Source: Hyphomicrobiales bacterium (lineage in GTDB: Bacteria; Pseudomonadota; Alphaproteobacteria; Rhizobiales; Beijerinckiaceae). From it: a DNA stretch of 64,000 nt. Each line of letters begins with the position of its first letter. Within the stretch, counting starts at the first letter, position 1. The stretch lies in the NCBI GenBank assembly GCA_900466745.1, contig UBNE01000014.1, forward strand, positions 26,207 to 90,206, in the 5' to 3' direction. The translations under genes were made by a program, and so were the position numbers. Under the pieces are notes generated by a model. It did no database searches, was not told where the DNA came from, and saw only the letters and a program-made list of their open reading frames with translations. This document shows, one piece after another, positions 48,281 through 56,353 of the stretch.

Positions 48281-48988
48281 ATGTCCGAAGCTCCCGCCAA
48301 GCCGATCGACCTCTATTACTGGCCGACGCCGAACGGCTTCAAGATCACCATCATGCTCGAGGAATGCGGGCTGCCCTACAACGTGATCCCGGTGAATATC
48401 GGCAAGGGCGATCAGTTCAAGCCGGACTTCCTCGCCATCTCGCCGAACAACCGCATGCCGGCGATCGTCGATCCCGCCGGGCCGGACGGCAAGCCGATCT
48501 CGGTCTTCGAATCCGGCGCGATCCTGCAATATCTCGGCCGCAAGACCGGGAAGTTCTATCCGCAGGACGAGCGCGCCCGCGTCGCGGTCGATGAATGGCT
48601 GTTCTGGCAGATGGGTGGCTTCGGCCCGATGCTCGGCCAGACCCACCATTTCCGCCTCTACGCGCCGGAACAGATTCCCTACGCCGTCGAGCGCTATACC
48701 AACGAGGCCAACCGGCTCTACGGCGTGCTGAACAAGCGCCTCGAAGGCCGCGACTATATCTGCGGCGACTATTCCATCGCCGATATGGCCTGCATCGGCT
48801 GGGCCCGCGGCTGGGAGCGCCAGGGTCAGGACATCAAGCAGTTCCCCAATGTCGGCCGCTGGATCGAGACCATGTTGGCCCGTCCGGCCGTCGCCCGCGG
48901 CCTCAAGGTCGGCGAGGAGCTGCGCAACCCGGCCGGCATCAGCACGCCCGAGGAAAAGGCGATCCTCTTCGGCCAGAAAGCCCGCTGA
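48281..48988 (+). CDS. Glutathione S-transferase (YfcG/Ure2-like)
   Basis: A 235-residue GST with a thioredoxin-fold N domain: IDLYYWPTPNGFKITIMLEE with the T-x-N active-site pair of the nu/YfcG class, and the glutathione gamma-glutamyl motif ES in SVFESGAILQYLG. An all-helical C domain follows (GDYSIADMACIGWARGW, the N-capping box). YfcG-like enzymes often act as disulfide-bond oxidoreductases on glutathione. AAAGGAAG precedes the ATG at 48281. Confidence 0.92.
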   Translation: MSEAPAKPIDLYYWPTPNGFKITIMLEECGLPYNVIPVNIGKGDQFKPDFLAISPNNRMPAIVDPAGPDGKPISVFESGAILQYLGRKTGKFYPQDERARVAVDEWLFWQMGGFGPMLGQTHHFRLYAPEQIPYAVERYTNEANRLYGVLNKRLEGRDYICGDYSIADMACIGWARGWERQGQDIKQFPNVGRWIETMLARPAVARGLKVGEELRNPAGISTPEEKAILFGQKAR

Positions 48989-49010
48989 GGCCCTGTCTTT
49001 TGCCCTTCCG

Positions 49011-49112
49011 GTCATCCCGGACAAGCCGCGTGAGCGGCGCCGGGCCGGGACCGATGCCTGAACCGTTCCGGTGGGGGGCCCTGGGTCCACGCTTCGCTTG
49101 GCCCCGGACGAC
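49011..49112. repeat. Degenerate palindromic repeat, family A
   Basis: GTCATCCCGGACAAGCCGCG marks the left end, 22 bp past the GST stop. The inner arms (CCGGGACCGATGCC) and the right end (CCCCGGACGAC) are decayed compared with the other copies, so this looks like an old element. Confidence 0.6.
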
Positions 49113-49223
49113 CGGCGTCCGGAGCAAGGGGCGCGAGGACCCGAATAGGCCCGTCCAGGCGGCGCCTGCGGATGTCTCGCCTTGCGATCCCGCGGGGATG
49201 CCGGGCCGCCGGCGGGCTCCGCC

Positions 49224-49610
49224 TCAGTTCGTCCGCTTCCAGGTCACCGAGCGGCAGATCAGCCCGCCCAGCACGCAGCCGGCGGTGGTCAGCGTCGGGC
49301 CGGAGAGCGTCATCGTGCCCGAATAGGTCTTGCCGTCCTCGGGATTGAAGGCGCTGCCCTTCCAGGTGTTCGCGCCGCTCGGCTTCATGTCGAAGAAGAT
49401 GCGTTGGCCGAGCTTCGCCGGCCCGTTCGGATCCTTCAGCCAGGAGATCGTGCCGCAGATCGCCTCGCCGCATTTGCCGAAGCGCACGCGAGAGGCGCCG
49501 GTGTCGCGCTCCCAGACGCCGAGTACCTCCTGCGCCGAGGCGCCGGCGAGGCCCGCTCCCAGGAAGAGCGCCGCCATGCCGGCCAGTCCGAATGCCGCCG
49601 TCCTTGCCAT
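49224..49610 (-). CDS. Exported DUF2147 protein
   Basis: A 128-residue protein with a signal peptide (GLAGMAALFLGAGLAGASA, cut before QEVLGVWERD). A single DUF2147 domain follows: VLGVWERDTGASRVRF near the start, CGTISWLKDPNG, GKTYSGTMTLSG and a C-terminal GLICRSVTWKR. The four cysteines in the mature part could form two periplasmic disulfides. The function of the family is not known to me. GGAGG lies close to the start codon. Confidence 0.85.
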   Translation of the reverse strand: MARTAAFGLAGMAALFLGAGLAGASAQEVLGVWERDTGASRVRFGKCGEAICGTISWLKDPNGPAKLGQRIFFDMKPSGANTWKGSAFNPEDGKTYSGTMTLSGPTLTTAGCVLGGLICRSVTWKRTN

Positions 49611-49637
49611 TCCATCCTCCTTCTCGACCGGGGTCGT

Positions 49638-49659
49638 TATGGTTTAGGTATGAACCATA
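49638..49659. promoter_or_regulatory. Inverted repeat upstream of the DUF2147 gene
   Basis: TATGGTT and AACCATA are perfect inverted arms around an 8-nt spacer, centred about 39 bp before the DUF2147 start codon. It resembles a TetR-type operator in size and symmetry. No regulator gene is adjacent. Confidence 0.4.
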
Positions 49660-50006
49660 TCGCCGTTCGAGCCCGCCTCCAAGAGGTGTCGTCAAGAGAC
49701 GCTTCCAAGCGACGCTTTCGGGCTGCCGCGAGGCCGGCGTTCGAAGGGGCTTCCGCGAGGCAGGGTGAATCCATCCTCAACACCGCTGGCGGGCGCGGTT
49801 GGAGAGGCCTTTGAAAAGAAACGAATTTCCGGATTTTCTTGGTAAGCGTCCGGTTGCCTTAACCCGGCGATGACGTCGAGTTGAGATTCGATTCATCGCA
49901 AAATTTAGCGCGCGTTTTAACGATCGCGGTCACCCTCGCCTCATCGGTCGCGGCTCCGGGACGGGCGGTCGGCCGGCAGAAAAAGACAGACAGGGTGGGT
50001 TCAGTC
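49660..50006. other. Intergenic region before the Sel1-like gene
   Basis: About 350 bp without a convincing gene. Its second half (49800-49930) is clearly richer in A and T than the surroundings (TTTGAAAAGAAACGAATTTCC, CGCAAAATTTAGCG) and probably holds the promoter of the Sel1-like gene. A short open frame on the plus strand (49650-49814) lacks a ribosome site and is not called. Confidence 0.4.
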
Positions 50007-50276
50007 ATGGCACGCATGGAGATGAGCGCGATCCCCGCTTCGCTGGCGCTTCCGCCGGAAGCTTCGGCCGAGGCCTGTTGCGAACTCGGGCTATTGCATG
50101 CCTCGGGTCGGGCAGGAGCCGTCGACCTGGTCAAGGCGCAGACCTGGTTCAACATCGCCTTCGCCAGCGGCAGCGCTCGCGCGGCGGCGCATCGCCGGGA
50201 GCTGGCGCTGGAGATGAGCCGTGACGAGGTGGCCGCGGCGCTGCGCGAAGCCCGCAGCTATCTGACGCGGCACTGA
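50007..50276 (+). CDS. Small Sel1-repeat-like protein
   Basis: An 89-residue protein with about one and a half Sel1/TPR-like helical repeats: EACCELGLLHASGRAGAVDL, then VKAQTWFNIAFASGSARAAAHR, where A-x-x-W-F/Y-x-x-A-A is the Sel1 signature. A third helix pair follows at the end (REARSYLT). No signal peptide is visible. Such single-repeat proteins occur widely in Hyphomicrobiales and their role is unknown. The ribosome site (GGGTGGG) is moderate. Confidence 0.7.
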   Translation: MARMEMSAIPASLALPPEASAEACCELGLLHASGRAGAVDLVKAQTWFNIAFASGSARAAAHRRELALEMSRDEVAAALREARSYLTRH

Positions 50277-50331
50277 GCGCCGGGCGCTCCCTGCCGCGCG
50301 GTTCCGGTCGCGGACGGCGCGTCCGCGCCGC

Positions 50332-50466
50332 TCAGAAGGCCGCGATGCCGCCCGAGGGCGGCGGCAGGTTGCCCCTGCGGTCCTTCGTGATGGATTCGGG
50401 CGTCACGAGCAGCACCTGGCAGAGCATCGTCAGGAAACCGGCGAAGACGAGCGCAACGACAACCAT
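50332..50466 (-). CDS. 44-residue membrane protein
   Basis: Read on the minus strand from ATG at 50466 to TGA at 50332. The product begins MVVVALVFAGFLTMLCQVLL, one predicted transmembrane helix, then has a basic segment (SITKDRRGN) and a short Pro/Gly tail. AAGGAG stands 9 bp before the start, an excellent ribosome site. The gene lies between the Sel1-like gene and ndk. It is too short for ordinary gene calling. I recognise no family. Confidence 0.6.
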   Translation of the reverse strand: MVVVALVFAGFLTMLCQVLLVTPESITKDRRGNLPPPSGGIAAF

Positions 50467-50572
50467 GGATCGGCTCCTTGTCGTCAAGGCCCCCATCCTA
50501 GCATGAAATCGCGCAGCCGGCTCATGGATTCCGGGGGCCGGGCATCGGCATGAACGTCCGGCGGGGCAAGCC

Positions 50573-50600
50573 TTGTGGGGGGCGAAGGCGGCGGCTATAA
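50573..50600 (+). promoter_or_regulatory. Promoter candidate for ndk
   Basis: TTGTGG (50573-50578) and CTATAA (50595-50600) separated by 16 bp, placed 43 bp before the ndk start codon. This is close to the alphaproteobacterial housekeeping consensus. Confidence 0.4.
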
Positions 50601-50643
50601 GCGCGCCGCGTTCCCCTTATTCGAGCCGTTCAAGGATCTTTCG

Positions 50644-51066
50644 ATGGCAGTCCAGCGTACCTTCTCCATTCTCAAGCCCGACGCGACGAAGCGCAATCTC
50701 ACCGGCGCGGTCAACGCGGTCATCGAGAAGGCCGGCCTGCGCATCGTCGCGCAGAAGCGCATCCAGATGACCAAGGCCCAGGCCGAGACCTTCTACGCCG
50801 TCCATGCGGCGCGCCCGTTCTTCGGCGAGCTCGTCGCGTTCATGACCTCGGGCCCGGTCGTCGTGCAGGTGCTGGAAGGCGAGGACGCCATCGCCAGGTA
50901 TCGCGACGTGATGGGCGCCACCAACCCGGCCAACGCCGCCGAGGGCACCATCCGCAAGCTCTTCGCCGAGTCGGTTGGCGAGAACACCGTCCACGGCTCG
51001 GATGCGCCGGAGACCGCCGCGGTCGAGATCGCGCAGTTCTTTTCGGGCAACGAGATCGTCGGCTGA
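50644..51066 (+). CDS. ndk: Nucleoside diphosphate kinase
   Basis: A 140-residue enzyme that moves the gamma phosphate between nucleoside triphosphates and diphosphates through a phosphohistidine. [13 protein letters not shown] is near the N terminus and the active histidine is H117 in [11 protein letters not shown]. The length matches the family. The start at 50644 ([10 protein letters not shown]) is preferred to upstream in-frame alternatives, which would overlap the promoter. A strong hairpin terminator follows. Confidence 0.97.
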   Translation: MAVQRTFSILKPDATKRNLTGAVNAVIEKAGLRIVAQKRIQMTKAQAETFYAVHAARPFFGELVAFMTSGPVVVQVLEGEDAIARYRDVMGATNPANAAEGTIRKLFAESVGENTVHGSDAPETAAVEIAQFFSGNEIVG

Positions 51067-51095
51067 TTTCAGCCGCACGCCTTGCTGAAATGCAG

Positions 51096-51130
51096 AAGGG
51101 CGGGCCGGAAAGCGGCCCGCCCTTTTCTTT
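51096..51130 (+). terminator. Rho-independent terminator after ndk
   Basis: AAGGGCGGGCCG and CGGCCCGCCCTT pair over 12 bp around a GAAAG loop (51096-51124), followed by TTCTTTT on the plus strand. It lies 30 bp past the ndk stop and 22 bp from the end of the convergent porin gene, so it may serve both. Confidence 0.85.
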
Positions 51131-51145
51131 TGGCGCTGCCGGTCC

Positions 51146-51991
51146 TCAGAGGCCGCCGAGCGAGTAGTTCGAGCCGGTGTCGAAGGAATAGCTCGCCGAA
51201 ATGCCGACGGTGAGCGAATTGCGCGAGCCGAAGGGCCGCACGATCGGCGAGCGGGCGGCGTCGCCGGTCAGGCGCTTGTACTCGATATAGGTCGTGGTCT
51301 GGAGGCGGTCCGACCAGTGATAGGTCGCCTGCGCCAGCGCGCCGTAGGAATGGACGCCGGCGTTGAAGCGCTGCAGCAGCCCGGAGGTGCCGGGCATGGC
51401 GCCATAGGTGCCGAAATAGGTGCGGACGTAATCGGCGCTGGCGATCCGCATGCGCGGGCCGACGCCGAAGGTCCAGGAGCCGAGATTGGTGAAGGCGTCG
51501 AGCTTGAGATCGGCGACGACGCCGTCATGGGCGACGATGCCGCGGCGGACATCGGCGCGGGCGCGCAGCCAGGAGGCCGGGTAGAACTCGACGAAGCCGC
51601 CGGCCTCGCCGCCGAACTTGGTCGCCGGCACCGCCACCAGCGCCGGATTGACCTTGGCGCTGCGCTTCCAGAGCAGGTCGCCCGAGAAGCCGATGCGCCA
51701 GCCCTGGCCGGAGAACACGCCGATGCTGAGCATGGCGTCGTCCTCGGCGCTCCACCAGGTGCTCTTCAGGCCGCGGCCGAGCGAGATGATCGGCCGTGCG
51801 CGGAAGATGTAGTCGTCGGAGCCGGTATAGTCCGGCTGGTAGCGCAGCCCCGCGCCGACGGTGAGATACCAGTTCTGGGCGGATTGGGGTGAGGTGAGCT
51901 GGCTGTAGTCGCTCGACTGCGCCAGGGCGCGGCCGGGAGACGACAGGGCGAGGCAGGCCGCCAGGCCCGCCAGGTACACAACGCAACGCAT
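51146..51991 (-). CDS. MipA/OmpV-type outer-membrane protein
   Basis: A 281-residue protein with a signal peptide (VVYLAGLAACLALSSPGRA, cut near LA-QSS). The mature part alternates polar and hydrophobic residues with many aromatic strand ends, as in a beta-barrel. VGAGLRYQPDYTGSDDYIF and the RPIISLGRGLKSTWW-like first strands match the MipA/OmpV scaffold group. The start at 51991 (MRCVVYLAG) follows GGAG by 9 bp. A role in murein-synthesis scaffolding is known for one MipA and cannot be assumed here. Confidence 0.85.
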   Translation of the reverse strand: MRCVVYLAGLAACLALSSPGRALAQSSDYSQLTSPQSAQNWYLTVGAGLRYQPDYTGSDDYIFRARPIISLGRGLKSTWWSAEDDAMLSIGVFSGQGWRIGFSGDLLWKRSAKVNPALVAVPATKFGGEAGGFVEFYPASWLRARADVRRGIVAHDGVVADLKLDAFTNLGSWTFGVGPRMRIASADYVRTYFGTYGAMPGTSGLLQRFNAGVHSYGALAQATYHWSDRLQTTTYIEYKRLTGDAARSPIVRPFGSRNSLTVGISASYSFDTGSNYSLGGL

Positions 51992-52262
51992 GATCCAAAA
52001 CTCCGACGCAAAAGGCGTCATCGGCAGAAGGGATGCCGGTAGACTGAAACAAGTCCGTTAAGGCGCGGTTAGCGTTGACGAGACCTTGCGCTGCGCGTCG
52101 CTTCTCCCGGCCTGCGGCCGCCGCGGTCGAAGCTGCGGCGAGGCGGCGTAAATCGGGAAGGCGTGACTTTCGAACCCCTTGACCTTTCATGTAGCTGTGG
52201 CATGCGGAAGCGGGGCGTCGCCGCGAGCCATGCGGCGCCTCTTCGCGAAGGACGGGCAAGTC

Positions 52263-52625
52263 ATGATGATGCGGCGGTTGGGTGCGGTCGTTCTGGCCGG
52301 TGGACTCTCTGTGCTGTTGGGCGCCTCGGCCTATGCCGCGAGCAGCTCGACCGCGCTGCCCCCGCCCGACCCGACCGCGAAGAACCTGTCGCCTTACATG
52401 ATCAAGCTGCGCGCCTTCGACGCCTGCCTGATCACCCAGTCGCGCCTCCTCAATACGACCCGCGAGGCCGTGCACTCGCCCTGTAGCTGCTACGCCAGCG
52501 GCACGGTCGACTCCATGAGCAAGGACGAGATCCAGGCCTTCCGCGACACCGGCTATTTCAACGACTCGGCCCGCGAGAAGGGCCTCCGCTTCATCGACAA
52601 GTGCAAGCTGAAGCGGCCGTTCTGA
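52263..52625 (+). CDS. Exported small protein, unknown
   Basis: A 120-residue protein with a signal peptide (MMMRRLGAVVLAGGLSVLLG, cleavage near AYA-ASS). The mature domain has a CLITQ...SPCSCYASGTVDSMSK segment and a late Cys (FIDKCKLKRPF), so disulfides are possible. I recognise no named family, though similar short exported proteins occur in Hyphomicrobiales. The start is the first of two adjacent ATGs at 52263. A longer in-frame reading begins at a TTG and is unlikely. Confidence 0.68.
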   Translation: MMMRRLGAVVLAGGLSVLLGASAYAASSSTALPPPDPTAKNLSPYMIKLRAFDACLITQSRLLNTTREAVHSPCSCYASGTVDSMSKDEIQAFRDTGYFNDSAREKGLRFIDKCKLKRPF

Positions 52626-52662
52626 GCGGGCCGACGGCTCCTCGATTCCTTTAAAATCGCGG

Positions 52663-52755
52663 GTCATCCCGGGCGACCGGAGGGAGACCCGGGATCCATG
52701 CCTGAACCGTTCCGGCATGGATCCCGGGTCTGCGCTTCGCTCCGCCCGGGATGAC
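52663..52755. repeat. Palindromic repeat, family A, compact copy
   Basis: The shortest and cleanest family A copy. Left end GTCATCCCGGGCGACCGG, arms GGATCCATGCCTGAAC and GTTCCGGCATGGATCC, right end CCGCCCGGGATGAC. It starts 37 bp past the stop of the exported small protein. Confidence 0.9.
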
Positions 52756-53031
52756 GGCGCGTTTGTTGCGCGCCCTTACGGGACGGCGACCAAAAACGGG
52801 ACGACGATCAAAATCCCGTCCTCTGCCGCCTTGCTGCTGACACGCTCCTGACAGAAACTGTCAACCCGGCTGAGCCATCCTGCGGTCATTCAAGCATGCG
52901 CCGGCCGGATCGCGAAGGCTATCCGATCGGAGCCGTGCTTTCCGCCAGAGCATCGGCCCCAAAACGTGGAATGCGGTTTTCGGGACAAGCCGATGCCCGA
53001 AGAGTTTCGATCCGGGTAGGGGGACGACGCC
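52756..53031. promoter_or_regulatory. Promoter/leader region of the WYL regulator gene
   Basis: The rest of the 406 bp gap between the exported protein and the WYL gene. TGACAG-aaa-CTGTCA (52849-52863) is a perfect inverted repeat and a likely operator. GCATCGGC/GCCGATGC arms at 52950-52957 and 52989-52996 enclose a hairpin related to the Hyphomicrobiales repeat with CCGAAAA/TTTTCGGG. It would lie in the mRNA leader if transcription starts upstream. AGGGGG precedes the GTG start. Confidence 0.5.
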
Positions 53032-53859
53032 GTGCAGCGCGCCGAACGATTGCTCGACATGATCCAGAGCCTGCGCCGCCGCAGGCGCCCCGTCACCGCC
53101 GAGACGCTGGCCGCCGAGCTCGACGTCTCGGTGCGCACGGTCTATCGCGACATCGGCGCGCTGGTGCGCCAGGGCGTGCCGGTGCGCGGCGAGGCCGGCA
53201 TCGGCTATGTCCTCGACGCCGGCTTCGACCTGCCGCCGCTGATGCTCTCGCCCGACGAGATCGAGGCCGTGCTGGTCGGCATGCGCTGGCTGAGCGAGCG
53301 GGCCGACCCGGTGCTGGCCCGCGCCGCCGAGGACGTGGTCAGCAAGGTCGCGGCGGTGCTGCCGCCGCATCTGCGGCCGATCCTGCTCGACGGGGCGCTG
53401 TTCGCCGCCTCCCATCCCGGCGACGTGCCGGCCGACCAGGTCGATGTCGCGGCGGTGCGCGCCGCCATCCGCAACGGCCGCAAGCTCTCGATCCAGTACA
53501 GCGACGAGAGCGGCCAGGCGACGCAGCGCATGATCTGGCCGATCGGCATGACCTTCTACGAGCGCGTGCGCATCGTCATCGCCTGGTGCGAGCTCAGGCA
53601 GGCCTTCCGCCATTTCCGCACCGACCGCATGACCGGCCTCGTCGCGCTGGAGGAACGCTATCCCGCCCGCCGGGCCGATCTCTTCCGCCGCTGGCAGAAG
53701 GAGGAGGAGCGCGCGCGGGAGGAGTGGGAGCGCTGCAAGCGCGAGGGCGGCCAGATGCAACCGAACGGCGAGGGCGCCGCCGCGGCTCAGCCGCGGATGA
53801 CGGCGCCGTCGACGAGCCTCGCCCGGCCGGAGGCGACCTCCGCCAGCGCCGCCGGATAG
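53032..53859 (+). CDS. YafY-type HTH/WYL-domain transcriptional regulator
   Basis: A 275-residue regulator. The N-terminal helix-turn-helix is DeoR-like (VTAETLAAELDVSVRTVYRD). The C-terminal WYL ligand-sensing domain spans about 140-215 (LSIQYSDESGQATQRMIWPI, FYERVRIVIAWCELRQAFRH). The start is GTG with AGGGGG upstream. The last 24 or so codons lie on the opposite strand to the end of purN, giving a 73-bp tail-to-tail overlap and a low-complexity C terminus. An operator-like palindrome lies at 52849. The target genes are not evident. Confidence 0.9.
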   Translation: MQRAERLLDMIQSLRRRRRPVTAETLAAELDVSVRTVYRDIGALVRQGVPVRGEAGIGYVLDAGFDLPPLMLSPDEIEAVLVGMRWLSERADPVLARAAEDVVSKVAAVLPPHLRPILLDGALFAASHPGDVPADQVDVAAVRAAIRNGRKLSIQYSDESGQATQRMIWPIGMTFYERVRIVIAWCELRQAFRHFRTDRMTGLVALEERYPARRADLFRRWQKEEERAREEWERCKREGGQMQPNGEGAAAAQPRMTAPSTSLARPEATSASAAG

Positions 53860-54404
53860 AGCTTGTGCTCCTCGACGAGGACGCGCTGCGCCAGCCTGTC
53901 CTCGTCGTCGCCGGGCAGGACCGGCACCTTCGCCTGCAGGATCACCGGCCCGGCATCGAGCTCCGGCACGACGAAATGCACCGAGCAGCCATGCTCGGCA
54001 ACGCCGGCTTCCAGCGCCTGCCGATGCGTATGCGTGCCCTTGAACAGCGGCAGCAGCGAGGGATGGATGTTGATCATCCGCCCTTCCCAGCGCTTGACGA
54101 ACCAGGGCGTCAGGATGCGCATGAAGCCGGCGAGCACGACGATCTCGATCCGGTTGAGGCGCAGGAGTTCGTCCACCGCCTGCTCGAAGGCCTCGCGATC
54201 CTTGCCGAAAGGGCGATGGTCGACCGTCGCCGTGGCGATGCCGAAGCCGCGCGCCCGCTCCAGCCCGGCGACGTCGGGGATGTTGGAGACGACCAGCGCG
54301 ATCTCGGCCGGGTAATCCGGCGCCTGCGCCGCCTCGGCGAGCGAGACCATGTTGGAGCCGCGCCCCGAGATCAGCACCCCGACGCGCCTGCGAGCCGCTG
54401 CCAT
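53787..54404 (-). CDS. purN: Phosphoribosylglycinamide formyltransferase
   Basis: Third step of purine synthesis, using 10-formyl-tetrahydrofolate. The protein has 205 residues. The substrate loop is VGVLISGRGSNMVSL. The catalytic Asn-His pair is in INIHPSLLPLFKGTHTH and the Asp in VVPELDAGPVI. The ATG at 54404 follows the purM stop by 2 bp. A GTG 6 bp earlier would overlap that stop and is also possible. The 3' end overlaps the convergent WYL regulator gene. Confidence 0.95.
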   Translation of the reverse strand: MAAARRRVGVLISGRGSNMVSLAEAAQAPDYPAEIALVVSNIPDVAGLERARGFGIATATVDHRPFGKDREAFEQAVDELLRLNRIEIVVLAGFMRILTPWFVKRWEGRMINIHPSLLPLFKGTHTHRQALEAGVAEHGCSVHFVVPELDAGPVILQAKVPVLPGDDEDRLAQRVLVEEHKLYPAALAEVASGRARLVDGAVIRG

Positions 54405-54406
54405 GC

Positions 54407-55480
54407 TCACAGCGAAAGCGTGCCGCGATAGCCGACCGGCTCCTCGCCGGCGGCGACCGGCACGATCTCGCCGAGCTTCACCGGCGCCTCGCCGGCGGCC
54501 TTCAGCGCGGCGAGCACCGCATCGGCCTTGGCGGCCTCGGCCGCGACGATCATGCCGATGCCGCAGTTGAACGTGCGCAGCATCTCGCGCTCGGCGACGC
54601 CGCCGACCCTGGCGAGCCAACCGAAGACGGGCGGCACCGGAATCGCGGGCAGGTCGAGCGCGACGCCGAGCCCTTCGGGCAGCACGCGCGGGATGTTGTC
54701 GGGGAAGCCGCCGCCGGTGATATGCGCCAGCGCCTTGATGCCGTCGGTCGCCTTCAGCGCCTGCAGCAGCGGCTTCACATAGATCCGGGTCGGCTCCAGC
54801 AGCGCTTCGGCCAGCGTCTTGGCCTGAGCGAAGGGGGCGGGCGCCTCCCAGCCGAGGCCGCTCAGCGCCACGATGCGGCGCACCAGCGAATAGCCGTTGG
54901 AATGCACGCCGGAGGAGGGCAGGCCGAACACCACGTCGCCGGGCTTCAGGTCCTCGCGCGGCAGCAGCGTGCCGCGCTCGGCCGCGCCGACGGCGAAGCC
55001 GGCGAGGTCGTAATCCTTCCCGGCGTACATTCCGGGCATCTCGGCGGTCTCGCCGCCGATCAGTGCGCAGCCGGCCTGGCGGCAGCCCTCGGCGATGCCG
55101 CGCACGATCTCGACGCCGACCTGCGGGTCGAGCTTGCCGGTGGCGTAGTAGTCGAGGAAGAGCAGGGGCTCGGCGCCCTGCACGACGAGGTCGTTGACGC
55201 ACATCGCGACGAGGTCGATGCCGATGGTGGAGTGCAAACCGCTCTCGATCGCGATCTTGACCTTGGTGCCGACGCCGTCATTGGCGGCGACGAGGATCGG
55301 GTCGCTGAAGCCGGCGGCCCTGAGGTCGAACAGCCCGCCGAAGCCGCCGATCTCCGCATCGGCGCCCGGCCGGCGGGTGGCGCGCACCAGCGGCTTGATC
55401 TGGTCGACCATGGCATTGCCGGCGTCGATATCGACGCCGGCCTGCGCATAGGTCAGTCCGTTCGCGCCGGGCTTGCTCAT
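54407..55480 (-). CDS. purM: Phosphoribosylformylglycinamidine cyclo-ligase (AIR synthetase)
   Basis: Fifth step of purine synthesis: ATP-dependent closure of FGAM to aminoimidazole ribonucleotide. The protein has 357 residues. It begins [20 protein letters not shown] and has [13 protein letters not shown], the glycine-rich [14 protein letters not shown] and [13 protein letters not shown]. It forms a two-gene operon with purN. It diverges from the CDP-alcohol phosphatidyltransferase, and a family A repeat sits in the shared upstream region. Confidence 0.97.
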   Translation of the reverse strand: MSKPGANGLTYAQAGVDIDAGNAMVDQIKPLVRATRRPGADAEIGGFGGLFDLRAAGFSDPILVAANDGVGTKVKIAIESGLHSTIGIDLVAMCVNDLVVQGAEPLLFLDYYATGKLDPQVGVEIVRGIAEGCRQAGCALIGGETAEMPGMYAGKDYDLAGFAVGAAERGTLLPREDLKPGDVVFGLPSSGVHSNGYSLVRRIVALSGLGWEAPAPFAQAKTLAEALLEPTRIYVKPLLQALKATDGIKALAHITGGGFPDNIPRVLPEGLGVALDLPAIPVPPVFGWLARVGGVAEREMLRTFNCGIGMIVAAEAAKADAVLAALKAAGEAPVKLGEIVPVAAGEEPVGYRGTLSL

Positions 55481-55575
55481 TGCGGTCTCGCTTCCGTTCC
55501 TGCTCGCGCGAGCGATAGGCAAGCGCGCCGCGGCTGGCAAGGCGTTCGGGCGGTTTTCTCGACTTCTCACAACTC

Positions 55576-55687
55576 GTCATCCCGGGCGAAGCGAAGCGTA
55601 GACCCGGGATCCATGCCGGAGCGCTGTCGGGACAGGTTCAGGCATGGATCCCGGATCGGCGCGGCTTCGCCGCTTGTCCGGGATGAC
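55576..55687. repeat. Palindromic repeat, family A
   Basis: GTCATCCCGGGCGAAGCG to TCCGGGATGAC, almost identical in its right half to the copies at 29316 and 37857. Like the copy at 36674, it lies in a divergent upstream region (96 bp from the purM start, 63 bp from the next gene) rather than after a stop codon. Confidence 0.85.
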
Positions 55688-55750
55688 GGACTGTCGCGCG
55701 TGAATGGCTCGCCGCTGGCATCGTGCCGCGCCCTGAGCGAAACTGCTGCC

Positions 55751-56281
55751 ATGACGATCCCGAACCTGATCACGATCGCCCGGCTCTTCCTGGTGCCGCT
55801 CGTCATCGTCATGATCGTCAATGCGCGCTGGGAGACCGCCTTCATCCTCTTCGTCGTCGCCGGCGTGTCCGATGCCGTCGACGGCTTCCTCGCCCGGCAT
55901 TGCGGCATGGCGAGCGAGCTCGGCGCCTGGCTCGACCCGATCGCCGACAAGGCGCTGATCGTCTCGATCTACGTCACGCTCGCCGTCGTCGGCGTGGTTC
56001 CCGTCTGGCTCGTCGTCCTCGTCGTGGCGCGCGACATCATGATCGTGGCCGCGGTGCTGCTCTCCTGGCTGCTCTCCCGGCCGGTCGCGATGGCGCCCTT
56101 CGCGGTCAGCAAGCTCAACACCGCGGCGCAGATCGCCTTCGCCGCGCTGGCGCTGGGCTCGCGCGCCTTCGGCCTCGATCCGGGGCCGGCGGAGGCGGCC
56201 GGGGAGCTGCTGGTCGCGCTGTTGACGCTCGCCTCGATGGCGGCCTATCTCGCCTTCTGGCTGCGGCACATGGCGGGCTGA
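55751..56281 (+). CDS. CDP-alcohol phosphatidyltransferase family protein
   Basis: A 176-residue membrane enzyme that transfers a phosphatidyl group from CDP-diacylglycerol to an alcohol. The catalytic motif D-x2-D-G-x2-A-R-x8-G-x3-D-x3-D is complete (DAVDGFLARHC ... GAWLDPIADK). Six hydrophobic helices can be drawn. It could be a phosphatidylglycerophosphate or cardiolipin-type synthase. The alcohol acceptor cannot be decided from sequence. The AI-2E permease follows 72 bp downstream. Confidence 0.9.
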   Translation: MTIPNLITIARLFLVPLVIVMIVNARWETAFILFVVAGVSDAVDGFLARHCGMASELGAWLDPIADKALIVSIYVTLAVVGVVPVWLVVLVVARDIMIVAAVLLSWLLSRPVAMAPFAVSKLNTAAQIAFAALALGSRAFGLDPGPAEAAGELLVALLTLASMAAYLAFWLRHMAG

Positions 56282-56353
56282 GGCTGGCCGGGAACCGTGG
56301 CTGCGCTTATAGAGTTGCAACGTCTTCCCCCGGAGACGCGAAGAGGCTGATGG

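Noticed and set aside
49650..49814. 54-residue plus-strand frame after the DUF2147 gene
   Set aside because: Starts inside the inverted repeat, without a ribosome site or recognisable features.
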